From positions 1-5,697 of the forward strand of contig JACRFN010000086.1 in the NCBI GenBank assembly GCA_016217875.1: a stretch of 5,697 nucleotides of DNA, read 5' to 3'. This document shows, one piece after another, positions 1 to 4,994 of the stretch. This stretch comes from Candidatus Kerfeldbacteria bacterium. Its GTDB lineage: Bacteria; Patescibacteriota; Patescibacteriia; Veblenbacterales; UBA10138. The notes beneath the pieces were generated by a model that worked only from the letters and a program-made list of their open reading frames with translations, was not told the DNA's origin and did no database searches. Every line of letters starts with the position of its first letter. Position 1 is the stretch's first letter. Both the position numbers and the translations under genes were made by a program.

Positions 1-74
1 ATGGCCCGAACGCTCTTGCCGACCCTGAGACCGCTCTCCAGCACCTGTCGTTCAAAGTATGTGAGTTTGTGCAT
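1..74 (-). CDS. IS30-like transposase, N-terminal fragment (runs off window)
   Basis: Read on the minus strand from the ATG at 74, the first 24 codons give MHKLTYFERQVLESGLRVGK followed by SVRA, and the frame is open to the window edge. The pattern LTYxERxxxExxLxxGxSxRAI is that of the helix-turn-helix DNA-binding N-terminus of IS30-family transposases, which bind the element ends before the DDE catalytic domain acts. The catalytic part lies outside the window, so intactness cannot be judged. No Shine-Dalgarno is visible; a 16-bp near-palindrome lies immediately upstream of the start. Family assignment rests on about 25 residues only. A different helix-turn-helix protein with the same fold is the main alternative. 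Confidence 0.62.
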   Translation of the reverse strand, partial: MHKLTYFERQVLESGLRVGKSVRA

Positions 75-76
75 AG

Positions 77-92
77 TGGCTAAGTTTAGCCA
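77..92. repeat. 16-bp inverted repeat just upstream of the transposase start
   Basis: TGGCTAAGTTTAGCCA has two perfect 7-base arms around a GT centre. It begins 2 bases upstream of the putative transposase ATG (read on the minus strand). As DNA it could be an operator for a dimeric regulator. As RNA a 2-base loop is too tight, so only about 6 base pairs would form and could hinder initiation. It may also occur by chance. Confidence 0.4.
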
Positions 93-174
93 AGCTATGC
101 TCGGGTATCAAAGGTGGGGCACTACGGATAGAATTCGGCTAGTAAATGCAATTCTCTTTTCTTTTTTTAAAACG

Positions 175-183
175 TGCTATAAT
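175..183 (+). promoter_or_regulatory. Extended -10 promoter for the 208-1075 gene pair
   Basis: TGCTATAAT is a perfect TATAAT hexamer (178-183) preceded by the TGn extension. No good -35 box lies 17 bases upstream (TCTTTT at 155-160), as is common for extended -10 promoters. The expected transcription start near 190 leaves a leader of only about 18 bases before the ATG at 208, and that leader has no Shine-Dalgarno. Initiation may therefore be near-leaderless. A T-rich stretch at 154-168 lies just upstream. Confidence 0.6.
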
Positions 184-207
184 TAATAATGTCGTTAAAC
201 AAACACC

Positions 208-771
208 ATGATTCAGCTGGCTCAGGCCACCACGCAGCCCGCGGTTGACGTCCCCAAGCTCTTAGCCCAGGTTAATTGGGCTGATCCGAGTTGGGATCTT
301 TTTATTATTCTGTTTGCCGTGTTGGCCGCTTTTCTTTATGGCTTCTCTTTGGGCCGCGATCGCATCATTGTCATGATGATGGGTTTATACATGGCCCTGG
401 CCGTGGCCAATAGCGCGCCTGGTCTGCAAAGCCTGAGCGCAGACGTGGGCTTGGGCGAGCTGTTCGCTTTTCGTCTGACTTCTTTCTTGGTCGTATTTTT
501 AGTGCTGTTTTTCCTGCTCTCACGTTCTGGTTTGATGCGCACTCTGGGTGCCGCTGACTCTAGCGTCAGTTGGTGGCAGGTGGTGCTGTTTTCCGTGTTG
601 CACGTGGGTATGCTGGTATCAATCATTATGTCTTTTTTGCCGGCCGAGGCCTTGGCTCAGCTGGCGCCGCTGACGCAACAGGTATTCGCGGGCGAGGTTT
701 CGCGCTTTGTCTGGCTGACCGCGCCAGCCTTAGCCATGCTCATTATCCCAGCCTCGTCTAAAAGCGCCTAG
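208..771 (+). CDS. Polytopic membrane protein of unknown function (CvpA-like layout)
   Basis: This 187-residue protein has a polar N-terminus of about 28 residues, then hydrophobic segments at about 31-50, 53-72, 90-104, 123-144 and 165-181, so four or five membrane passes. The first two are joined by a short basic turn (YGFSLGRDRI), which resembles the N-terminal hairpin of CvpA/colicin V production family proteins. The similarity is one of layout, not of a diagnostic motif, so no function is assigned. The ATG at 208 lies about 18 bases after the predicted transcription start and lacks a Shine-Dalgarno. The following gene starts 10 bases after the stop, and its ribosome site overlaps this stop codon, so the two are surely co-transcribed. 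A C-terminal SSKSA tail is probably cytoplasmic or external and short. Confidence 0.8.
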   Translation: MIQLAQATTQPAVDVPKLLAQVNWADPSWDLFIILFAVLAAFLYGFSLGRDRIIVMMMGLYMALAVANSAPGLQSLSADVGLGELFAFRLTSFLVVFLVLFFLLSRSGLMRTLGAADSSVSWWQVVLFSVLHVGMLVSIIMSFLPAEALAQLAPLTQQVFAGEVSRFVWLTAPALAMLIIPASSKSA

Positions 772-781
772 GAGTAAACAT

Positions 782-1075
782 ATGGCAGCTCAGCCAGGTT
801 TTGATTTTGGAGATTCTCAGGAAGACAATATGCTGGCGCCTGAATTAAGGCGGCGTTCGGCGGCAGAGGTTGATGATTTGCTCCGGTCATTAAGTCTTGA
901 TCAGGGCGACCCGTATTATGTGGATGTGCGCGGCGAGCTTTTACTAGGTACGCCGCTGGCAGAGCTACTTGACGTTTATACAGATAAGGCTAGTGATGAG
1001 GATGTGCCGCCGCTTAAAGAGAAGTTAGATAAAATAGTAGAGTGGCTGAACGAAACAATAGCCGAGACAGTGTAA
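782..1075 (+). CDS. Small acidic soluble protein, unknown function
   Basis: The 97-residue product is rich in Asp and Glu, has no membrane segment or signal peptide, and looks largely helical. A disordered acidic start (about 1-18) precedes a charged helix (about 20-38), a short YYVDVRGELLLG strand-like stretch (about 45-56), and a C-terminal amphipathic helix (about 77-95, LKEKLDKIVEWLNETIAE). I recognise no family. AGGAG at 770-774 sits 7 bases before the ATG and overlaps the stop codon of the upstream membrane protein gene, which fixes the start and implies coupled translation. A terminator follows 22 bases after the stop. Context suggests a cytoplasmic partner of the membrane protein, but this is inference only. 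Confidence 0.8.
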   Translation: MAAQPGFDFGDSQEDNMLAPELRRRSAAEVDDLLRSLSLDQGDPYYVDVRGELLLGTPLAELLDVYTDKASDEDVPPLKEKLDKIVEWLNETIAETV

Positions 1076-1097
1076 CATAGTCCTTATAGTCTACCGA

Positions 1098-1125
1098 GCC
1101 GGTCTGAATCAGGCCGGTATTTTTT
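1098..1125 (+). terminator. Rho-independent terminator closing the 208-1075 unit
   Basis: CCGGTCTG (1099-1106) pairs with CAGGCCGG (1110-1117) to give an 8-bp stem with one T-G wobble and an AAT loop. It is followed by TATTTTTT (1118-1125). The stem/T-tract arrangement is classic, and it lies just after the stop of the small acidic protein gene. Confidence 0.85.
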
Positions 1126-1145
1126 AAAATTAGAAATTAAATAGG

Positions 1146-1174
1146 TTGACATAAAAGGCTTAATGTATTAAGAT
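1146..1174 (+). promoter_or_regulatory. Sigma70 promoter for the 1244-1911 gene pair
   Basis: A perfect TTGACA (1146-1151) is followed by a 17-base spacer and TAAGAT (1169-1174, four of six matches to TATAAT). The transcription start is expected near 1181, leaving an A-rich, seemingly unstructured leader of about 63 bases. The same -35, spacer length and -10 recur at 3111-3139, and the bases right after the -10 are also alike (GGCGGGAA here, AGCGAGAA there). Confidence 0.75.
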
Positions 1175-1243
1175 GGCGGGAATACAAAATAAATAAACAT
1201 AGTTCAATCAAATCACAAATCATCAATACTGCAGGGAGTTATC

Positions 1244-1675
1244 ATGAATAATCAAGAATCGTTCCTAGTCCGACGGCAAAGGCTTTGCCGCCGCCTGTCG
1301 GTGCCCATGTGGTTCATGATTTTGGCTGTCACCCTTATGCTGGGCGATATACCGCTTAACGGTTTTTTGGAGCATCTCATGTTTCACAAGCCGTTGGCGG
1401 TCGCGGTGGTCTTTTTCCTGTCATGCCTGATTTTTGTCGTAACCTTGCTGCTTGGCCTAATCGCCGGATTCCGCTGGCTGAGTTTGCTTATACCAGGTAC
1501 CGCCATGTTGTTGGGCGGAGCCATAGGTTGCTGGCTATTTGGTTTCGACAGAAGCCTGTCAGCACGCGTGATTTTCCTTGCTGGCTTGGGTTTGGTCTTG
1601 CTATCAGTTGCTATTTGGTCATGGTTTGACAAAATGCGGTGCGGCCCAACGGAGGGTGAAGGAGGCCTGCTATGA
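1244..1675 (+). CDS. Four-segment membrane protein, unknown function
   Basis: This 143-residue protein starts with a basic segment (RRQRLCRRL, about 10-18), then hydrophobic stretches at about 20-35, 50-75, 78-101 and 108-128, and ends in a short polar tail. The basic N-terminus predicts a cytoplasmic N-end. I recognise no family or catalytic motif; three Cys residues (15, 61, 96) plus Cys133 form no evident metal site. GGGAG at 1234-1238 lies 5 bases before the ATG and fixes the start. The next gene overlaps it by four bases (ATGA). Its own promoter and a terminator after the second gene make this a self-contained two-gene unit. Glycine-rich turns near 86-100 (PGTAMLLGGAIGCWLFG) suggest tight helix packing. 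Confidence 0.8.
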   Translation: MNNQESFLVRRQRLCRRLSVPMWFMILAVTLMLGDIPLNGFLEHLMFHKPLAVAVVFFLSCLIFVVTLLLGLIAGFRWLSLLIPGTAMLLGGAIGCWLFGFDRSLSARVIFLAGLGLVLLSVAIWSWFDKMRCGPTEGEGGLL

Positions 1676-1911
1676 CCATTGGTGAATTCAAGGAGCTTGA
1701 TGTTTCTTACGGTGAGTTGATGGAGATTAGGGAGACCTTCACCGGCGGCCAGCAGTTCACTCTGTATTTTGCCGGCGAGTCTACTGTCAGTACTGTTTTA
1801 TTCGGTACCAGCAGACACGGCGGCGAGGTGCAGGGAGTTAAGCCGTACGCCCTGTCTATAATTGATGTGGGGCGACCTCCAACCACCAAAACAAAAAAAT
1901 CTCTTGGCTAA
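1672..1911 (+). CDS. Small soluble protein coupled to the upstream membrane protein
   Basis: The 79-residue product has no membrane segment. It looks like a small mostly beta fold: strands are likely around QQFTLYFAG (27-35), TVSTVLFG (38-45) and YALSIIDVG (59-67), with a basic, probably disordered tail (TTKTKKSLG). I recognise no family. The start codon lies within the stop of the preceding gene (ATGA), and AAGGAGG at 1659-1665 is an excellent ribosome site 6 bases upstream, so translation is coupled and strong. The stop codon sits in the loop of a 7-bp hairpin, and a terminator follows 12 bases later. A role with the membrane partner is plausible but untested. Confidence 0.75.
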   Translation: MTIGEFKELDVSYGELMEIRETFTGGQQFTLYFAGESTVSTVLFGTSRHGGEVQGVKPYALSIIDVGRPPTTKTKKSLG

Positions 1912-1921
1912 GTCGCCAAGA
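1902..1921. repeat. Hairpin enclosing the stop codon of the 1672-1911 gene
   Basis: TCTTGGC (1902-1908) and GCCAAGA (1915-1921) are perfect 7-base inverted arms around a 6-base loop that contains most of the TAA stop. It lies directly before the terminator hairpin, so the transcript would end in two stacked hairpins. It could protect the 3' end or aid termination. Confidence 0.5.
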
Positions 1922-1923
1922 AT

Positions 1924-1960
1924 ACGGCTGTAGTGATCTCTGTCACCTCGGCCGTTTTTT
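1924..1960 (+). terminator. Rho-independent terminator closing the 1244-1911 unit
   Basis: ACGGC (1924-1928) pairs with GCCGT (1951-1955). Inside it, GTGA pairs with TCAC, giving an interrupted stem, and the run TTTTTT (1955-1960) follows directly. Position and T-tract fit a terminator for the plus-strand pair. Confidence 0.75.
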
Positions 1961-1969
1961 ATTTATCAA

Positions 1970-2007
1970 TCACTACTTTCCTATTTGCCTAAATAGGAAA
2001 GTAGTGA
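1970..2007. repeat. Perfect 17-bp hairpin between convergent genes
   Basis: The arms are perfect inverted copies: TCACTACTTTCCTATTT at 1970-1986 and its complement at 1991-2007, around a GCCT loop. It lies between the plus-strand terminator and the 3' end of the minus-strand dihydrouridine synthase gene, 18 bases beyond that stop. Read on the minus strand, only a weak T stretch follows (TTGATAAAT), so it is not a textbook terminator. It may still end or protect the dus transcript, or be a small dispersed repeat. Confidence 0.65.
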
Positions 2008-2024
2008 AAAATTTTGTAAGTTAT

Positions 2025-3037
2025 TTAAGCGTTTGCCAAAATAGCAGTTAATTCATCCAAAGCAGAAACGCGTACTAATTTAGCTCTTAAATCGCTGGCG
2101 TTGGGGCGGCCTTTGGTGTACCAGCCCAGATGTTTGCGCAACTCAATCAAACCATAGTCGTTTTTATGAGCCAGGGCCAGCTGAGCGTGGCGCAACATTA
2201 CTTGTTTTATGGCTTCCCAAGTAGGTGAGTCGTAGGTGCCGGTAGTCAGGTATTGTTTGATTTGGCTAAAAAGCCAGGGTTTGCCCCAGGCGCCGCGCGC
2301 TATACCCAAGCCGTCAGCCTTAGTAGCCGCCAAGACTTCTTTAGCCTTTTCTGGCGTGTAAACACCGCCGTTGAAAAGTAGAATCCCTGGCCATAGCCGG
2401 CGCACCTCTTGGAAAATATCCAGTTGCAAATCTCCATCAAACGGCTGCTCGTAACTGCGCGCGTGCAGCATAATGGCGGCTACAGGCAAGTCTTTATTTT
2501 TTCCACCAGGTTGAGGGCGGTGACCACATCCAGGTTACACTCATAGGCGTCCACTTCATCCGTGCTATTTTCTACTTTATCATTGGTGTTGGCTCCACGT
2601 CTGATGCTGGCGCGAAGTTTTAGCGAAACCGGCAGAGAGCTTGCTTCGCAGGCCGCCTGCACCAGTTCATAGCATAGGTTCAGGTTGCGCATCAGCTTGA
2701 CGCCGCCGCCTGACCTTACAATTTTATAGGCCGGACAGCCGAAATTGATATCCACGCCGGCAAAGCCCATCTCCTCCAGGATTTTGACAGCTTTAAAAAA
2801 GACCTCAGGTTTATGTCCGAAGATTTGGCATACTACCGGCTGTTCTGCCGGCGCATAGGCCAGCATAGCGCGGGTTTTTTTATTCTCATATACCAAAGCA
2901 TCAGCCGAGGCGAACTCAGTGTAAATGACATCGGCCCCGTAGGCCTTGCATAATTGGCGGAAAGCCGTGTCAGTCACCCCGGCCATGGGGGCCAGGGCCA
3001 GAATGGGTTTAGCGAGCGTGGTCCAAAAATTGGTCAT
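2025..3037 (-). pseudogene. dus: tRNA-dihydrouridine synthase, frameshifted
   Basis: Dus enzymes are FMN-dependent and reduce uridines in the tRNA D-loop using NADPH. From the ATG at 3037 the N-terminal half reads PILALAPMAGVTDTAFRQLC (11-30, start of the TIM barrel), then the active-site motif NFGCPAYK with the catalytic Cys at 101, and Lys140 in SLKLRAS. The frame then stops at 2480. In the overlapping frame the protein resumes with DLPVAAIMLHARSYEQ (FMN-binding His) and continues through NGG and DGLGIARGAWGKPWLF, the FMN phosphate site, to a normal C-terminus. Restoring one A in the ATAAAG run (about 2492-2496) gives the family sequence LVEKIKDLPVAA and a product of about 337 residues, a normal length. 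All key residues are present, so the break may be a sequencing error or recent. An upstream TTG at 3076 is an unlikely start. Confidence 0.88.
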
Positions 3038-3100
3038 AGCAGCATCTAGACTAACAGGCACGAGTGAGATTGACAACCGTATCAGCGGCAGATGGTGTTA

Positions 3101-3129
3101 ATTATGCGGCTTGACAGGCTATATCTGAA
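3101..3129 (-). promoter_or_regulatory. Candidate promoter for dus
   Basis: On the minus strand TTCAGA (3124-3129, four of six to TTGACA) is separated by 17 bases from CATAAT (3101-3106, five of six to TATAAT). It would give a leader of about 55 bases before the ATG at 3037. It overlaps the plus-strand promoter at 3111-3139, so the two would compete for polymerase. The weak -35 keeps confidence low. Confidence 0.4.
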
Positions 3130-3139
3130 AGCGTAAGAT
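3111..3139 (+). promoter_or_regulatory. Sigma70 promoter for the subtilase gene
   Basis: A perfect TTGACA (3111-3116), a 17-base spacer and TAAGAT (3134-3139) repeat exactly the architecture at 1146-1174. The transcription start is expected near 3146, giving a leader of about 80 bases with a hairpin at 3171-3191 and a strong ribosome site, AAGGAG (3211-3216), 9 bases before the ATG at 3226. A strong promoter and ribosome site on a damaged gene suggest that any damage is recent or that the product is still made. Confidence 0.75.
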
Positions 3140-3170
3140 AGCGAGAAACCAAAAATACAGTAAAATAATG

Positions 3171-3191
3171 CCACACCCCAAAGGGTAGTGG
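3171..3191 (+). promoter_or_regulatory. Hairpin in the leader of the subtilase mRNA
   Basis: CCACACCC pairs with GGGTaGTGG (8 bp, one bulged A) around a CAAA loop. It lies 19 bases before the Shine-Dalgarno, so it does not hide it, and there is no T-run after it, so it is not an attenuator as it stands. A 5' stabilising hairpin or a protein-binding site is possible. Confidence 0.45.
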
Positions 3192-3225
3192 AAAACAATA
3201 ATTTCACAATAAGGAGACATAGTAC

Positions 3226-4817
3226 ATGAAAAATTTAATTCGATTTTCGGTATTTATCGCTATGATCGCCGCGTTGGTCGTGGCGCTCTCGGGTATGGCC
3301 TTGGCGCAGCTAAAGATGGCCCCTCAGCAAAGGTTCGTTGCCAAGACGAATGCTGAAAACCTAAAAAAATTGGGTTTTTCTGAAGTCAAGGAATCAATTC
3401 CGGGTTGGTCTTCTTTTGGAGCGGATAGTGCGGATAGTACCGTGATCGGCAAACTTAACAGCCTTGGCATCTACACTGAGGTTGACCAGAAGCGACAGAT
3501 TCAAAGTTTTGAGGGGATAGTTTATTCAGCTTACAGTGGGGTCTTACAGCTAACTCTGGTATGTGGCAGGGTGATTTTCGGAAAGCTTGGGCTATTACCA
3601 AGGGTAGTTCTACTGTTAAGATTGGTTTAATTGGCACTGGCAGTCCTTTGAGGAATGGTGTTTGGTCGCATCCTGATCTGGATAGCACACGTTTTCCTGT
3701 TGTTTTAAATTTTGTGGATAACTCTTACGATTCATTGGACGCGACCGTTACCGATTACAGTGGCCACGAGATCCATGTCGCTGGGATTGTCGGCGCGACG
3801 TCAGGCAATAAGATTGGAGTGAATGGCATAGATCAATATGCCAAAATCTGCAGCTACAAAGCCTTTACCAGATATGGGTGGGGTCAGGACAGTTGGATTG
3901 CTAATGCCATTTACCGCGCTGTTCACGACGGTTGCCAAGTGCTCAATATGAGTTTCGGGGGAAGCGGATATTCTAGGATTCTGGAGGAGGCTATACTCTA
4001 CGCTCATAGCCACGGCGTTGTTTCAGTTGTCGCTGCTGGTAATGGGGGAAGCGAAACTCAGAGTTTTCCCGCTTTCTTTGGAAAGTTCTCAACCCAGAGC
4101 GGTGAACGCGACGGTTTCCCGACTGTCATAACTGTTGGCGCGATTAACCGAAGCGGCGTTCTTGCTTCATATACAAACCGAGGCTGGTTTGTGGATGTGT
4201 ATGCACCTGGTGGTGTTGGGACAGGGCTGAAGAATGACCCCGAGAATATTCTGTCAACTTTCCCGACCTATGACGTTATGCTCAATGACACCTCCTTAGG
4301 ATATTCACTACAGAAAACTTACGGCTATCTGGCGGGGACGAGTATGGCTACCCCCTTTGTGGTTGGAACTGTGGGTTTGATGTTAGCGGTTAATCCTAAC
4401 CTAATCCCGGCCAAGGTAAGAGAAATCATTGTCGCTTCGGCTGACAGCATACAGACTGTGATGGGCGTAATACCGATTTTGAACCCGGAAAAAGCGATTA
4501 TCCTGGCAAGAAGTGTGAGTACCACCCTTGTTGACAGTCGTAGGCCTAATTCTGGGGATTTTATCTTGAATCAGAATTATCCCAATCCATTCAACCCGAC
4601 AACGAACATCGAATATAAGATTAAAGAAACAAGAAATGTCATTCTGAAAGTATTTGATGTTTTGGGTAGGGAAGTGGTGTCGCTGGTGAATGAAGTTAAA
4701 ACACCTGGCGTATACAACGCTACCCTCGACGCCTCGCGGTTAACCAGTGGTACGTACATCTACCGCCTGCAAGCCGGTTCGTTCGTGGAAACAAAAAAAA
4801 TGGTCCTGATGAAATAG
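3226..4817 (+). pseudogene. Secreted subtilisin-like serine protease (S8) with sorting tail, frameshifted, catalytic Asp lost
   Basis: The ATG at 3226 follows AAGGAG by 9 bases. Residues 1-27 form a signal peptide ending GMALA; residues about 28-95 are propeptide-like. The first frame then runs wrong and stops at 3630. One G lost in the GGGG run at 3513-3516 explains this: the second frame continues GDSLFSLQWGLTANSG, the usual lead-in to an S8 domain, and runs to 4817, about 530 residues in all. Numbered from the Met codon at 3561, the Asp motif reads IGTG (Gly25, codon 3633-3635) where the family has D-T/S-G. The His motif is GHEIHVAG (His69 kept, but GT changed to EI). The oxyanion Asn is kept in AAGN161, and the nucleophile is kept in GTSMATP (Ser261). 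Residues 334-418 are a type IX-type sorting domain. Without the Asp, proteolysis should be greatly reduced. It may be a decaying gene or a pseudoprotease; a transferred origin is possible. Confidence 0.85.
4560..4817 (+). other. C-terminal type IX secretion sorting-type domain of the subtilase
   Basis: The last 85 residues begin FILNQNYPNPFNPTT, continue with a beta-sandwich pattern including LKVFDVLGREVVSLV and SGTYIYRLQAG, and end in ETKKMVLMK. These match the three known conserved blocks of the type A sorting domain (Por secretion tail): PNP near the start, the G-x-Y block, and the lysine-rich end. In Bacteroidota and Ignavibacteria relatives this domain directs proteins through the outer membrane, where PorU removes it. 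No type IX secretion gene is in this window, so whether it works as a signal here is unknown. The reading frame is intact throughout the domain. Confidence 0.85.
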
Positions 4818-4819
4818 AG

Positions 4820-4845
4820 GACCTGTTAAGTGACTGTGGCAGGTC
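4820..4845 (+). repeat. Short inverted repeat after the subtilase stop
   Basis: GACCTG (4820-4825) and CAGGTC (4840-4845) are perfect 6-base inverted arms with a 14-base loop. A competing pair, GGTCCT (4802-4807) with AGGACC (4818-4823), spans the stop codon. No T-run follows closely, so neither is a convincing terminator; the nearest T-rich stretch is at about 4891-4904. Confidence 0.35.
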
Positions 4846-4948
4846 GGCGCCTGGAGCCGAATGAAATCCATCAGTCGATTTCTCCTCCGTTATTTTTAAT
4901 TTTTTCAACGTAACTATGGTAGCTGTTTTTTTATGTTATTTTATATGT

Positions 4949-4980
4949 TGCGTTTTATGTCCAGGTGGACATAAAACGCA
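4949..4980. repeat. Perfect 14-bp hairpin in the 4818-5051 spacer
   Basis: TGCGTTTTATGTCC (4949-4962) and its exact complement (4967-4980) flank an AGGT loop. The sequence GATATATTTTT follows on the plus strand, so it may be the subtilase terminator, with the T-run displaced by about 6 bases from the stem. It sits between two convergent genes, as does the hairpin at 1970-2007. The rest of 4818-5051 holds T-rich DNA and no gene that I can support. Confidence 0.6.
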
Positions 4981-4994
4981 GATATATTTTTACC

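Larger units (their letters stand above)
1..125 (-). mobile_element. Possible end of an IS30-family insertion sequence
   Basis: If the minus-strand fragment at 1-74 is an IS30-family transposase, the 5' end of its element should lie a short way upstream, within roughly 100-150. A GC-richer stretch at 102-125 (on the minus strand starting GTAGTGCCCCACCTTTGATA) is a candidate terminal inverted repeat, and sequence beyond about 135 turns AT-rich like host intergenic DNA. The other element end is not in the window, so neither the matching repeat nor a target duplication can be seen. The boundary given is a guess. Confidence 0.3.

Noticed and set aside
1..186. Plus-strand open frame of 61 codons at the start of the window
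   Set aside because: It overlaps the IS30-like start on the other strand, has no ribosome site in view, and its protein is Ser/Cys/Arg-rich with no recognisable pattern.
336..626. Minus-strand frame opposite the first membrane protein gene
   Set aside because: A shadow of the 208-771 gene: its protein is a reverse-strand image rich in Lys, Thr and Arg with no motif and no start signals.
1672..1720. TGA read as an amino acid (as in some CPR lineages)
   Set aside because: The TGA at 1673-1675 is placed as a stop in an ATGA overlap with an excellent ribosome site, and reading through gives only a short unrelated tail.
2480..2505. Programmed -1 frameshifting in dus
   Set aside because: Zero-frame codons GAA AAA ATA AAG do not form an X_XXY_YYZ slip site and no stimulatory hairpin is evident. 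Dus is not a family known for it.
3037..3076. Upstream TTG start for dus, adding 13 residues
   Set aside because: The family starts close to the ATG at 3037 (MTNFW... just before PILALAPMAG). The TTG has no ribosome site, and the added residues match nothing known.
3561..4817. The downstream part of the subtilase as a separate gene starting at the ATG 3561
   Set aside because: No ribosome site precedes it, and the frame is already family-like upstream (GDSLFSLQWGLTANSG from 3513), so it is the rest of the same gene.
4720..4908. Minus-strand frame across the subtilase 3' end
   Set aside because: It overlaps the well-supported sorting domain and has no recognisable protein pattern.
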